A stretch of DNA of 64,000 nucleotides from the NCBI GenBank assembly GCA_029204225.1, contig CM055097.1:44478942-44542941 (forward strand), in the 5' to 3' direction. Position 1 is the stretch's first letter. Each line of letters opens with the position of its first letter. The notes under the pieces are model-generated. The model had not been told where the DNA came from. It saw only the letters and a program-made list of their open reading frames with translations, and did not search any database. Below are positions 34,589-46,250 of the stretch, piece by piece. The stretch comes from Diphasiastrum complanatum. Taxonomy: Eukaryota; Streptophyta; Lycopodiopsida; Lycopodiales; Lycopodiaceae. Position numbers and translations under genes: made by a program.

Positions 34589-36127
34589 ATGGCTAGCTCA
34601 CCCACTATACCTGTGAGTCATTCCGGACCTTTAGATGAACAATTTGCTGATATGCGTGACTCTCTTACTCTCCTCAGTAGTCGTTTCGACCAAATGATGA
34701 CCGGTTTTACCACTCTACAGACCGGCTTTGCCACTATGCAGTCACAGATTGATTCCTTACAGCCACATGGACCTGGCAAAGCCCCTGTTCATTCATCATT
34801 TGGGTCTCCATTTGGACTTCCCTCCTCGTCTACTTCCTTTGGTGGTGGGCCTCATTTTCCACCTAACCCACCACCCAGTTTTCCACGTCCTATAGCTCCT
34901 GAGTCACATTTTCCACGACATCTAGCTCCTGAGCCACATTTGCTCGAGATTTTCGTGATCGGGTACAGCTTGCCACCTATTCTGGTTCCTCTGACGGGAA
35001 CTTGTTAGAGAATTGGTTTGCAAAGCTTGATACTTATTTTCAGATTTACCCTAAGACTAATCCTCAGAAGATCCAGTTAGCCACCTTACATTTAGATGGA
35101 CGTGCTGCCACTTGGTGGCGGGTCTACCGACTTGACCCTGATCGGGACGGTCTCCAGTTATGGCCTACCTTTCGTCGTGATCTTCGTCATGCTATGATTG
35201 ACCCTCAGTGGCTGAGCCGCCAGCGTGATATATTCCGTAGTCTTACTCAGACTGGTGATCTTTCTTCCTATACAGATCAGTTTATGGACCTTTCCTACCT
35301 CTTTACAGATCTTCAGCCCACCGAGCTTATTTCTCGCGACATTGCTGGACTTCGTGGTGCTCTACGATACGATGTCTCTTCTTTCCGTCCACCCACACTT
35401 GTTGAGGCCATGTCCCTTGCTAGTACTTTACAGCATAAGTACCCTGATCCTGCTCCCTTTCGCTTTTCCCGACCCCGTCCATCTCTTTCACCTCTACCAT
35501 CTCCGGCCCCATCTGCCCCATCCATTGTCGTCCCGACCTCTTCTCTTACTTCTCCCGCTCCTCGCCCTCCGCCTCCTCGTCCTGCTTTTGTCCGACGTTA
35601 CACGTTTGCAGAGTTCGCTGACATTCAGCAGAAGCGTCTTTGCTTTCGTTGTAAGAGTCCTGACCACATTGCCCGTGATTGCCGCCAGCCCCTGCCTACC
35701 TCTACTGCTGTTTTCTACCATGAGGGCACTACCCCAGATGAGTCCGATATCTACATTCATATATCTGATGAGCCTGATCTATCTCCTGAGCCTTCTACTG
35801 TTTTACTTCCTGCTACTTGCCATGCTCAGCTTGCTTATGCTACCTGGACAGGGTGCCCCGGTCCTCGCTCCATTCGGCTACGTGTGCGCATTACTGGTCG
35901 TGAGTATATTGCTTTAGTTGATACCGGCAAGCACTCATTCCTTTATCAGCAGTTATGTTCTCAGCCGGATACGCGCTTCACCTATTCCTGCTCCACAGCC
36001 TCTCACAGTCGAGGTTGCCAGTTCTCACTCATTTCCTAGTTCTCAGATGTTTCAGGGATTATCCTACCGCATTGGTGATTTTTTTGGACAGGCAGATCTT
36101 TATATCATTCACCATTACGTGATGTGA
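34589..36127 (+). pseudogene. gag and protease of Ty3 copy F, frameshifted
   Basis: Gag starts at ATG 34589 with a coiled region (MRDSLTLLSSRFDQMMTGFT) and a Pro/Phe-rich stretch. A frameshift near 34940 moves it to the next frame. There the Gag core runs NWFAKLDTYFQIYP to a SLASTLQHKY block (35010-35450), followed by a CCHC knuckle (CFRCKSPDHIARDC, 35641-35683). The protease signature LVDTG at 35915-35930 is followed by a one-base shift, then THSFISSYVL. The rest of protease and the first part of RT are deleted before 36124. Confidence 0.88.
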
Positions 36128-38967
36128 ACCACCATATTGATTTGCGTCCTGGTTCTGCTCCTCCCTCCCGGCCTCCTTACCGTATGTCTAAGTCTGAGCG
36201 TGATGAGGTTGAGCTTCAGATTACTGCTTTACTAGGTCAGGGCCTTATTGTTCCTAGTCACAGTCCTTTTGGTGCCCCTGTTCTCCTTGTCAGTAAGAAA
36301 GATGGTTCCAAACGCCTCTGCATTGATTATCGTGCCCTCAATAAGTTGACCATCCGTAACCAGTATCCTATTCCTCACATGGATGATCTCTTTGACCAGT
36401 TAGGCACCTCTCATCTTTTCTCTAAGATAGACTTACGTTCCGGCTATCACCAGATTAGGATGCATCCTTCGGACGAACACAAGACTGCGTTTCGTACCCA
36501 TCTTGGTTTGTATGAGTTTCGTGTTCTTCCTTTTGGTGTTACTAATGGTCCACCTACGTTCCAGAATGTGATGAATAACATCATGCGTCCTCTCCTTGGT
36601 CGTTGTGTTTTAGTTTATTTTGATGATATTCTTGTTTTTAGTAAGACTCTTGATGAGCATGTGTTACATCTTTCATCTGTTTTTCAATTGCTTGTTCATC
36701 ACTAGTTGTTTGCTAAACTTTCTAAGTGTTCCTTTGCTGTTGTTGAGATTGAGTTTTTAGGATTTCTCATTTGTGATGGTCGTATTCGTTTGGACCCTCA
36801 TAAGGTTCGAGCAATCGCTGATTGGCATGTTCCCACAGATGTCCACCATGTTTGTATGTTTCTTGGTCTCGCTACTCACCTTCGTCGTCCTGTTCCTCAC
36901 TTTGCCACTGTGGCTGCCCCTCTTCATGCCCCTTTGAAGAAGTCTAGTGCTTTTGTTTGGACTTCTGATTGTCAGTTCGCCTTTGACACTCTTCGTCGTG
37001 CTGTTGTGGAGGCCTCTGTCCTGTGTTTACCACAGTTTGATCAGAAATTTATTGTTGAGACCGATGCTAGTAATGTTGGTTTGAGTGCCTTGCTTCGTCA
37101 GTCTCAGTGTATTATTGCTTATGAGTCGCGTCGTTTACGCTCTTATGAGCAACGTTATTCTGTCCATGAGAAAGAGCTTCTTGCCATTATCTATGCTCTT
37201 AAGAAGTGGCGCCATTACCTGTACCGTGTTCCTTTTGATATCGTTACTGATCATCAGTCCTTACGTTATCTCTTCTCCCAGCGTGATCTTAGTGATCGTC
37301 AGTTTCGTTGGTTGCAGTTTTTACAATCTTTTGATTTTTCTATTTTGTATCGTCCTGGTCGTGCTAACACTGCTGCTGACGCATTGTCTAGACTTCCTGC
37401 TTTATTGAATACCCTTGTTGCCACGATCCCTTCCTGGTTTGATGATCTTCCATCTGCTTATCTTACATGTTCTGATTTTCGTGATGTTTATAGTTCTGCT
37501 CCACCTATGTCGTCTTCACCTCATCAGGCTTATTCCATTGTTGACCACCGTCTTTATCATTATGGTTCTCTTTGTATTCCTAGTTCTTTGGGTATCCGTT
37601 CTCAGTTGTTGTCGGATGCTCATTCGTCCCCAGTTGGGGGTCATTTTGGTTTTCAGAAGTCTTATGCTCGTCTTAAGGATCATTTCTATTGGCCATCCCT
37701 TAGGAAAGAGCTTGTTGTACTTATTCGTACTTGTCCTTTCTGCTTACGTAATAAGTACTCCCGTGCTAAGTCCGCTGGTTTGCTTCAGAGTTGGCCTATT
37801 CCTCACCGCCAGTGGACTGATATTTCTATGGACTTCATCATTGGCCTTCCCCGCACCCGTCGTGGTCACGATTCATGTATGGTGGTAGTTGACAGGTTCT
37901 CGAAACAGGCACATTTCATACCCGTCCGCAGTACTATCACAGCAGAGCAGTGTGCACGCTTGTTCCTTTCAGAGATATTTTGCCTACATGGGTTTCCTCG
38001 TACTATCCTTTCTGATCGGGATAGTAAGTTTACATCATTGTTCTGGACAGAGCTTATGCGTATATTGGATGTACAGCTTTTTATGGGGTCTGATTATCAT
38101 TCTACTTCTGATGGGCAGTCTGAGGTCCTTAACAGGATCCTTGAGGATTATTTGCGCCATTTTGTTACTCCTTCAGGGAAGGATTGGGATCAGCACTTAT
38201 GTTTGGCAGAGTATAGCTATAACAGATCTATTAGTACCAGCACCGGCGTTGCACCATTTTTATTATCTCATGGTTATGCACCTCTTTTACCTGGTATTCC
38301 TCTTCCTCCCGAGGATACACCTGTGACACTGTCTTCATTTCTATCAGTTGCTCGCGAGCTTATTCTCCAGGCCAGTTCCCATTTGCAGCAGGTCCAGCAG
38401 CGTTATCAAGCTTCAGTTGATCGTCATCGACGTCATGTTGAGTTTCATGTTGGTGATATGGTATATCTACGCCTACGGTTTGCACGTCATCATTTTATTT
38501 AGGGCCATGCTTCTACTGAGAAGCTTGCACCACGTTATTATGGGCCTTATTGTATATTGGAGGTTCTTAGTCCAGTTACATATCGTCTTCAGCTTCCTGC
38601 TTCCACACGTGCCTGTGATATATTCCATGTCAGTTTATTACGTGCTGCTATTGAGGATGATGCTCCTCGTGATGTTGAGTTTCCTACTGCACCGGATCTC
38701 TTTCCTTTATTACCTGCTGCTATCCTTCAGGTGCGTTTGCATCATAGTCGACGCCGCCGGCAGATTCAGTTCCTAGTCCAGTGGGATGGTCGTCCTGTTG
38801 AGGAGGCCACATGGGAGCCTATTGATGTCTTTTATCATACACCGTCACTTGCGGATCAGGCTCGTGCTCTTGCCGCACTTGTTGATTCCTCTACATCAGC
38901 TGTTGCTCCAGTTGTTACTACACCAGATGTTGTTCCAGTTGATCCTCCAGGGCTTGCTGTTACTTGA
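36124..38967 (+). pseudogene. pol of Ty3 copy F: RT, RNase H, integrase, chromodomain
   Basis: A single frame with two in-frame TAG stops (36703-36705 and 38500-38502). RT opens at NHHIDLRPG and contains [23 protein letters not shown] and [10 protein letters not shown] (near 36618). RNase H has VETDAS near 37060. Integrase has an HHCC zinc region (37620-37770), MDFIIGLPRT, LSDRDSKFTSLFW and the downstream acidic block. The C-terminal chromodomain has FLVQWDGRPVEEATWEP near 38770-38820. Chromodomains steer chromovirus integration to marked chromatin. The stops make this copy inactive alone. Confidence 0.92.
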
Positions 38968-39011
38968 TCCAGTCCTTTATGGCAGTTGGGTCTTATTTTT
39001 GTGTCGGGGAG

Positions 39012-39462
39012 AGTTATGGACTTGGCTCATTACATTCGCCATGTCCATTTACATTTACTTTACTTTATGCATAGGCAGGCTTTGGGCCCTTTTTCATTCA
39101 TTATTTGACATTTAGACTATATGGTTGGCCTTGGGCCCTATTATTGACATTTAGACCATATTATTGGCCTTGGGCCCTATGATTCACTATATTGGTTATT
39201 TGGTCATATTACTGAGAGTGGGGGCCTTCTTGGAGGGCGCACTATTTTCCCTCTCAGTTTGGCCCTAGCCACTGGAAGCTTCCTTTTAGGGCTTCCTCTT
39301 GGCTATAAGTAGGGATTCTGTGTCATTTGTTACTTGGCTTATGATATGATCTCCTTCTTTAGTCTCTTTAAGCTTTCTCTCTCCTGCTTCCTAGGGTTAA
39401 GTCTTGCTTATGTGATGCTTTCATAGACTAAATCTAGATCAGCCGTGGCTACGTTCATAACT
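39012..39462 (+). repeat. 3' LTR of Ty3 copy F
   Basis: Same length and ends as the 5' LTR. It is preceded by a short purine-rich run (cggggag, 39005-39011) and followed by the TGGTG target duplication. Confidence 0.92.
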
Positions 39463-39962
39463 TGGTGCAAGCATTAAAATCTCCTGCTAATAAGTAGAAT
39501 AAGGCCATGTTGTGCAAAGCTGGCTATATCATCTGAGAGAGCCTGGAATGGCGGATCACTACCATAGTCTGCAAAAGCTGATGTCTGAGGTGCAAAATAA
39601 CAAAGTGCTATAAAGAGATCTTGAGGTAGCCCCAAGTAGTGACTAAAGAACTGTAACCAGATGAATCTCGCAAATGGATCACTTTTGAGCAGCTTAAAAT
39701 GAGTACGATAAAATGCAACACCACCAGAGCCACGTGTGGTTTTTCCTCTCAAGAAAGGCCTATACGTTGAATGCCATGAATAATCCTAAATGCCTGTCGA
39801 TACATGGGTCTCTGCTAAGAGCAAAATATCACATTTCTGCAAAAGAAAGTGAAAATCCCCTACTGAAGAAGATGAAAGCACACCATTACAATCCCAAAAA
39901 CTAATTTGTAATGGCTAAGGGGATCTCGGGCTGTTCAGGTGCCCGGGATCCCCGACTTCCTA
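39463..39962 (-). pseudogene. LINE F ORF2 start (endonuclease part)
   Basis: The minus strand carries the endonuclease N-terminus: ISFWDCNG near 39885-39905, the GSGGVAFYRT region and the GDFNA-equivalent end near 39475. It joins the part at 33118 once Ty3 copy F is discounted. A stop lies in the linker after the ORF1 TAG, and others follow. Confidence 0.82.
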
Positions 39963-40897
39963 TTGTGAAATTCTATCATAGAATTTAGGCTTGCCTTCAA
40001 TAAAGACCACTCTTTGATTCCTAGCATTGGCCTCATGAATGACCAATTTCCTCGCTTGCCATTGTGTGTGTGTTAGATCTTCATCCATAAAAATAAAAGT
40101 AACTTTGAGCTTAGCTCGAAGGCATAAAGCAACATTGCGTTGTTCAATGGAACGAAACTTTATGAATAAAACTTCATCATCAAATTTGCTTCGCCAAGCA
40201 GTGTCAAATCTCTCAATATTATGTGCAAGTTTAGATACAGGAAGGTCTTTCGCCTCATCAAGGGCCTTGTTTCCATTAGGAATACTCCTAACTCGTATAT
40301 TATGAGCTTGTTGGCTCTTCTCTCTTGTTTTGTAAAAACATTCTCTAAGGTAGAATTCACTAACGAAGGCTGAACTTGGTTAGAGGAATTAGCATCTTGC
40401 TTAAGAGCCGAAGCCCAAGTACGAGTTTCTTCCACTTCCTTTGCCAAAGACGAGATTTTACTTTCCACATCTTGTTGCGAATGAAGATCCTGCATCCCTT
40501 TCACTTTCATCATGTCGATAGTGCTTTGTAAATTCTTATTTTGAAGACTGACTCTGATAAGTTCTCCATGAAGCATCTGATTTTGTAGCTGCAATTTCTC
40601 GAGAAATTGAAGCACTTCTTTGAACTGATGTTGTAAGTAGCTGTGAAGGGAATCAAAGTCGGATAAGTTGCTAGGTTGTAATTATTCTGCAGGGATATGA
40701 TAGGCATCTATAGAAGATAATATCGGAACCGGTGCATTGGCAATGGCCTGCAATGGAAGATGGGGCGATGACTGGCCGACAAAAGACAGGTCTGTAAAAG
40801 AAGAAGAGCCAGTGATGGCCTGGTCAGCGGGAGCAAATGATTGGCAAGCAGGAGAAGAGGGGGCCAAAGGAGACCCCCCCTTTTTGATTGAGGCCAT
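39963..40897 (-). pseudogene. LINE F ORF1, broken
   Basis: ATG at 40895-40897, a Pro/Ser-rich start, then a stop near 40684. A coiled-coil region follows (NKNLQSTIDMMKVKG, EVEETRTWASALKQ), then a decayed RRM region and the conserved TQWQARKLVIHEAN-like end near 40020-40070. The final TAG (about 39963) is followed in frame by the ORF2 linker, as in LINE E. Confidence 0.75.
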
Positions 40898-41228
40898 AGC
40901 AAGAAAGAGGACCTGAGTGCACAAGTCAGGGTAGGGCAGACAGGACAGGGTAGGACCTGAGCGGACAGGAAATGCGGACAGGTCAGGGTAGGTAGGATCT
41001 GAGTGGATAGGGCCTGAGCGGACATGACCAGGACATGACCTGAGCGGACAGGACAGGGTAGGGCGGCAGGACAGAGTAGGGCAAGGGGCGGCGGGCCTGG
41101 GTGCAGACAGCAGGGACAGTGGTCAGGGAGCATCTCGTGGAGCACCATCGCTGGCAGGACCATCATCGCTGGCTAAAGAGAGCACAAAGGCAGCACCATC
41201 GCTGAGCACTAGAGGGAGCACCATCGTT
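40898..41228 (-). repeat. tandem-repeat 5' region of LINE F
   Basis: Imperfect repeats of units such as gacctgagcggacaggac and agcaccatcgctg fill the space between the ORF1 start and the GA tract at 41229. The repeat units differ from those of LINE E and LINE L, although the position is the same. Confidence 0.55.
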
Positions 41229-41242
41229 GAGAGAGAGAGAGA
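41229..41242. repeat. short (GA)n tract
   Basis: Separates the 5' repeats of LINE F from the 3' tail of LINE G. Confidence 0.9.
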
Positions 41243-42910
41243 ATAGAATTTATTAATGTCTACAGAGTGCCCTTGGGCACATAAGACAAAGAAAAAGTAC
41301 ATCAAAAAAGATCATTGTCCATGCCGGACTTATTTCTATCAGCTAAAACATAGAATAAAACAGAAATAAATCGGAAATAAAACCAAAGCTTAACCTCCAG
41401 CTATGGTGAGGGTACAAAAGCAATAGCTTAACCACCAGCTACGTGGAGGAATAAAACTTACTAACTGAGAGAGAAAAACTGTGTGATCTGGCAGGGAGGC
41501 ACATGATGACCTCTGGTGACGAACTCTGGATCTTGATAGTCGAGGAAGACGATGAAGCTTCGGTCGTCGAGCTGGAATGTCAATCTCACTGTCCGAAGTA
41601 GCATCCCTAACTCTTTTCTGAAAGAAAAGTGTAATATGTGGCTGGCTGTGGTCAACATCCCGATCATCCGACAAAAGAGAAGATCTGAAAGAGAACATCT
41701 CTCGTAATAGCATACCAACACATCTTGCATCTGGATGGGCAAAGAAGGAACCAAGCGTGAGTGGAATGTCCCAATAGAGACAGTGGTATCTGCCTCTAAT
41801 CTCATAGTAAGCTGGACATTTGAAAATAAAGTGAAACTCATCCTCAGCCTCCTGTAGTGTACAACACTGACAGAACCGTAAGGGTCGTGGTGTGTCTGTG
41901 TATCTGCCTGTCTCAATAGTGAGCTGATGGAAAGAGACCCGAAGCTGACCAATGCGGTAGCGTAGGCCAAAAGACAGTGCCTGAGAGAGATAACTTGGTC
42001 TGACGGGAAGCCCTGAAGCATCAAGGTGAAGAAAGTGAGTGTGATAGAACTGAAGCTCAACCCGTGATGGATCCAGGTGAGACCAGACAGTGTGAATGTA
42101 TGCTCTGTAGATCTGTCGGCTTATGAACGCATGAGTCCCATTTGGGAGGTCAGACATAGATAATCCCCAGCTATGTAGAAAGTACGAAGCATACTGAAAC
42201 CATGAGGACTTAGCTCGCTGCCCGGCCAAAGTGCGAGAAGATGTAAAAGCCGCTACCACGTATTTGGAAGAATCAAGCTCTGAGACTCTGTGAATGAATG
42301 CGATGATTTTGAAAATAGCCTCTACAATCAGTGGAGGAGAAGCAGACTCCGCCAAAATAATCTCACGAAGAACTGACTACTTGGCCCGAATCATCCGGCT
42401 AAGCATGTGAACCTGCAAATGCGAGATGTCACTCCAAGTGTCTCTAGATAAGCCTGGACACCATGTCTCTACTGAATACAGTGCAACTGGAGAAACAGTC
42501 GAAGAGAAAAGGGGACAGCGTGTATCAGGGTCATCCACGTAATAAGTAGAGGAAAACCTCTCCATCTGAACAAGAGCAGAGCGCCCCTTGCGGAGCCTAG
42601 CCAATGCAGCTGGTCTAAAAGAAAGCAATGGACCGGAGAAGAGAACACCCAGGTATGTGTAAGACGCCACTATCTCTAGAAGCTATCCATCATAATAGAA
42701 CATAGTGTCTCTCATATGCTGTCTGTTGGTGTTGAACACCATAACCTTAGTCTTACCAATGTTCACCATCAGCCCCCATATCTGACAAAAAGTATACAAG
42801 GCATCGATAATAGAACCAAATCATCTGCATAAAGAAGGATAGGTATAACAATATCTGCTAGAGGACAGCCATCTTTACCTTCTTCCCGAATGATCCGCTC
42901 AAGGTCGTCA

Positions 42911-42912
<2 letters not shown>
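41243..42912 (-). pseudogene. LINE copy G, 5'-truncated
   Basis: The 3' tail (GAATAGAATT) and hairpin GTGCCC-TT-GGGCAC (41267-41280) lead into ORF2. ORF2 runs from the C-terminal Cys/His zinc region (about 41830-41880) through EIVASYTYLGVLFSGP-like sequence to the RT core near 42830-42900. There PILLYADD is still readable, but a small deletion lies next to it. It is truncated at the (TA)n/(GA)n tract. It is more than 95 percent similar by eye to the matching part of LINE F. Confidence 0.88.
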
Positions 42913-42950
<38 letters not shown>

Positions 42951-42966
42951 TGAGAGAGAGAGAGAG
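42913..42966. repeat. (TA)n followed by (GA)n
   Basis: A TA dinucleotide tract (42913-42946) continues into GAGTGAGAGAG (42947-42966) between LINE G and LINE H. It is the only LINE junction in the window with a TA tract. Confidence 0.95.
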
Positions 42967-44015
42967 CTTTATTAATGTCTTTTCCATGCCAAAAGGCATA
43001 TAAGACAAATAAGTACATATCAAGTATGTGGACCATCTGGGAGCGTATGAAAATCGTCTCCAAAACTGAAAGAAAAGCATATATAAGGGAGAAAGCAAGA
43101 AATGGCTATGTATAATGGAAGCAAGCCGCAGATCAAGTCCTGGAGGTGATATTGCTACTGCTGCTGCTGCTGCTACTACTGAAAAAAAATGTAATACAAG
43201 CTGCAGTGGGGAGTGAAACTGAGATCTGCTGCCGTTGTCGAATGTAGGGAGGACGTCTCCTCGTAGTAGGCCGAAGAGGTCTTGGTTGTTGGGTAATGCT
43301 GGGAGGTGCGCTGCCTCTGATCTCTGTGGAAAGTCGTGTCCTCATCCTCGTCATCATCATCTAAGTCTGGGATTGGTCGTGAACGTCGTCTGTAAAAAAA
43401 GGAGGTAACCTGAAGCTATGTGTCAAGAGCAATCTGATGCTGAGGCTGGAGATCTCGTCGTAATAGAAACATCTCTTGGACCATAAGTGCAACACAGCAT
43501 GGATCCTCATATGTTACAAGTGAGCACAAAGTAATTGGTGTATCCCTGAACAAGCAATAATATCTCCCACAAATCTCATAATAAGCTGGGCAAATGAAAA
43601 TAAAATGCTCCTCAATCTCTACTGCACCTTACTAGGGAACATAGCTGGCAGATCCTGTCGTCTCATGGGGTACCCTGAAACCGACGAGTCTCAATCTCAA
43701 GCTCGTGTGAAGACACACGGAGCTGACCCAATATGAATCAGAGACCATGTGATAATCTAGATCGTAGGTACAGTGGTAGCAGTGGGGACCTTGATACATC
43801 TGTCTCCAATAAATGAAGCCGATAAAAGTCGGGTTTGACACCCAACTGACCATGCCAGGCTCGATCAAGGTAAGCTCTATAAATGAATCGTCTGATGTAG
43901 TCATGGGTACCAGAAGGAAGTTCAGTGATAGAGATGCCAAGTGTGCTAAGAAGTCTGGAGGCCTGAGAGAACCAAGCCACATGGTAGCCCTGACTGTGAA
44001 GATGCTGAGATGAAA

Positions 44016-44018
<3 letters not shown>
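42967..44018 (-). pseudogene. LINE copy H, subfamily 2, 5'-truncated
   Basis: The 3' end begins CTTTATTAATGTCTTTT, with hairpin ATGCC-AAAA-GGCAT at 42986-42999. ORF2 C-terminal pieces follow: an Arg-rich tail (43135-43360), a Cys region near 43640 and the SQASRLLSTLGISITELPSG block (43915-43975). It ends against (GA)n. Confidence 0.82.

Positions 44019-44071
<53 letters not shown>
44019..44071. repeat. (GA)n microsatellite
   Basis: Between LINE H and LINE I. Confidence 0.97.
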
Positions 44072-44073
<2 letters not shown>

Positions 44074-44649
44074 AGAATTCTTATTAACATCTTTTGGTAC
44101 CCAAAGGTACATAAGACAAAAGAGAGTACAATTGTAAGGAGCATTGTCCACGTACAGACTATCTACTAAAGAAAGGAAGAAAAGCTAGCATAGATATCTC
44201 TCTATATTGTAAGAAGAAGTATCATAGCTTGACCACCAGCTTAGCCACCTGGTCTGTTGAGGAGACTAGCTACGAGCTAACTGAAAGTAATGAGTGATAG
44301 TAGTAGTGGAGCGTGCTGCAGGCTAGCGGGAAGCAGGTGAAAACCTGGTAGTATTGGATCTAGTAGATGCATATGATACTCTCTGTGTCTTCGGTCTTCG
44401 AACGGGAACTTCAAAATCCTCAACTGAAATGTCCTCGCTGTCTCGCTTCTGGAAGAACTGGGTAATATGAGCTTGACTATGATCCATATTTGTGTAGGTA
44501 AAAGTGAAGCTCGCAGAATATACATCTCCCTCAGCAGAAGACCTACACATTTGGAGTCTGAATACGTGAGCAAGGATCTCAGCGTGAGAGGAGCAATGGT
44601 ATCGCCCTCTCATCTCATAATATACTAGACAACGAAAGATGAAATGAAA

Positions 44650-44652
<3 letters not shown>
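44072..44652 (-). pseudogene. LINE copy I, short 5'-truncated
   Basis: The tail AATTAGAATT and hairpin GTACC...GGTAC (44097-44110) are followed by the ORF2 C-terminus (ITQFFQKRDSEDISVEDFEV, about 44390-44470), up to YYEMRGRYHC-like sequence near 44600. It ends at (GA)n. Confidence 0.82.

Positions 44653-44689
<37 letters not shown>
44653..44689. repeat. (GA)n microsatellite
   Basis: Between LINE I and LINE J. Confidence 0.97.
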
Positions 44690-44692
<3 letters not shown>

Positions 44693-46151
44693 AGAATTAG
44701 AATTAGAATTAGAATTATATTAATGTCTGTTAAGTACCCGAGGGCACATAAGACAAGTAGAGAGTACATAAAAAAAGGAGCGTTGTCCATGTAGGACTTA
44801 TTTCTAACAGCTAAACCAGCACTAGAAAATAGAGAGAAAAACAAAGCTTAACCTCCAGCTCTGTTGAGGGTACAATATCAGTAGCTTAACCACCAGCTAC
44901 ACAGAGGGAAAGAGAAAGCTGAAATAAGTTAGCTAACTGGCTAAGTGGATATAAAAAACTGCGTGATACGATGAGAAGCAGGTGTTGGCCTCCGATGAAG
45001 AGCCCTGGGCCTGGAGGAGTGAAGAGGATGTTGGAGCTTCGGTCGTCGTGCTAGAATGTTTAACTCACTGTCATAAGTCTCATCTCTATCCCTCTTCTGG
45101 AAAAAGTGCATAATGTGGGACTGGCTATGATCCATATCAGAAACATCCAATAAAAAGGAAGATCTTAGAGTAAACATCTCTCGCAATAATAAGCCAACAC
45201 ATCTCGCATCTGAGAAGGCAAGGAAAGAAGCAAGTGTAAGTGGAGTATCTCTGTATAAGCAATGGTATCTGCCTCTGATCTCATAGTAGGCTGGGCATCG
45301 GAAAATAAAATGGAACTCATCCTCAATCTCCTTTAAAGAGCAGCACTGACAAATCCGTAGTGGTCGAGGTGTGTCTGTGTATCTGCCTGTCTCAATAGCA
45401 AGCTGGTGAGAAGAGGCTAAACTGACCAAGACGGTAACGCATGCCGAAAGATAACGTCTGAGACAAATAACCCGATCGAATGGGAAGCCCGGAAACATCC
45501 AGCTGAAGAAGATGAGTGTGATAAAAATGAAGCTTGACCCGTGCTGGATCTGGGTGAGACCACACTGTGCTGATGTAAGCTCTGTAAATCTGCTGGCGGA
45601 TATATGCATGTGTCCCGTTCGAGAGATCAGATATAGATAAACCCCACCTACTCAAAAGGTCAGAAACACACTAAAACCATGAGGACTTAGCCTACTGACT
45701 AGCTAGAGTGTGAGAGGATGTGAAAGCTATAGCAACATATCTGGATGAATCAAGCTCCGAGACTCTATGAATGAATGTGATAATCCGAAATATAGCCTCG
45801 ACAATCAGTGTTGGTGAGGCAAACTCTGCCAGTATGATATCATGGGGAACTGACTGCTTCGCACGGATCATCCGGCTAAGCATAAGGATCTGCAAACGTG
45901 AAATATCACTCCAAGTATCTCTGGACAAGCCAGGACACCATGTCTCTACTAAATATAGAGCCACCGGAGAGACAGTGGCAGAAAAAAGGCGACAGCGTGT
46001 ATCAGGATCATGTACATAGTAAATAGAGGAAAACCTCTCCATCTGGACAAGAGCAGAGTGCCCCTTGCGGAGCCTAGACAGTGCAGCTGGTCTAAAAGTG
46101 GGCAATGGACCAATAAAAAGGACACCTAAGTAAGTATAAGAGGCTACTATC

Positions 46152-46154
<3 letters not shown>
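44690..46154 (-). pseudogene. LINE copy J, 5'-truncated
   Basis: (GAATTA)4 tail and hairpin GTACCC-GA-GGGCAC at 44734-44747. ORF2 C-terminal half: the CQCCSLKEIEDEFHFIFRCP zinc element (about 45290-45350), a GLSISDLSNGTHAYIRQQIY block, a MIRAKQSVPHDIILAEFASP block (about 45820-45880) and a SRLRKGHSALVQMERFSS block (46030-46085). A few frameshifts. It ends at the long (GA)n tract. Confidence 0.88.
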
Positions 46155-46243
<89 letters not shown>

Positions 46244-46250
46244 AAGAAAG
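46155..46250. repeat. (GA)n with terminal (GAAA)n
   Basis: About 85 bp of GA repeats then three GAAA units, between LINE J and LINE K. Confidence 0.97.

Larger units (their letters stand above)
33119..39462 (+). mobile_element. Ty3/gypsy chromovirus, family 2, copy F (complete, with target duplication)
   Basis: Two 451-bp LTRs differ at about five positions, all in the first 105 bp. The element is bordered by TGGTG at 33114-33118 and 39463-39467. The flanks rejoin as uninterrupted LINE F ORF2, so the empty site can be read from related LINE copies. It inserted after LINE F. Order: LTR, primer site, about 1-kb leader, gag, protease, RT, RNase H, integrase, chromodomain, LTR. Confidence 0.96.
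30063..41228 (-). mobile_element. LINE copy F, split by Ty3 copy F
   Basis: Two parts: 30063-33118 (3' tail, 3' UTR and most of ORF2) and 39463-41228 (endonuclease start of ORF2, ORF1 and 5' tandem repeats). Ty3 copy F sits between them with a TGGTG duplication. The 3' tail is (GAATA)n on the plus strand, with hairpin GTGCCC-TT-GGGCAC at 30097-30110. (GA)n tracts lie on both sides (30011-30062 and 41229-41242). Confidence 0.88.

Noticed and set aside
35225-35917. 230-codon plus-strand frame rich in Leu, Pro and Ser
   Set aside because: Out-of-frame shadow of the Ty3 F gag; the real gag frame has the knuckle and Gag core.
37415-38776. Hydrophobic plus-strand frames resembling membrane proteins
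   Set aside because: Shadows of the Ty3 F RNase H/integrase frame caused by T-rich codon positions.
42913-42946. (TA)n tract as a possible promoter or replication origin
   Set aside because: A simple microsatellite at a LINE junction, with no supporting motifs.
44019-44071. GA tracts as CRISPR-like or satellite arrays
   Set aside because: Pure dinucleotide repeats with no spacers.
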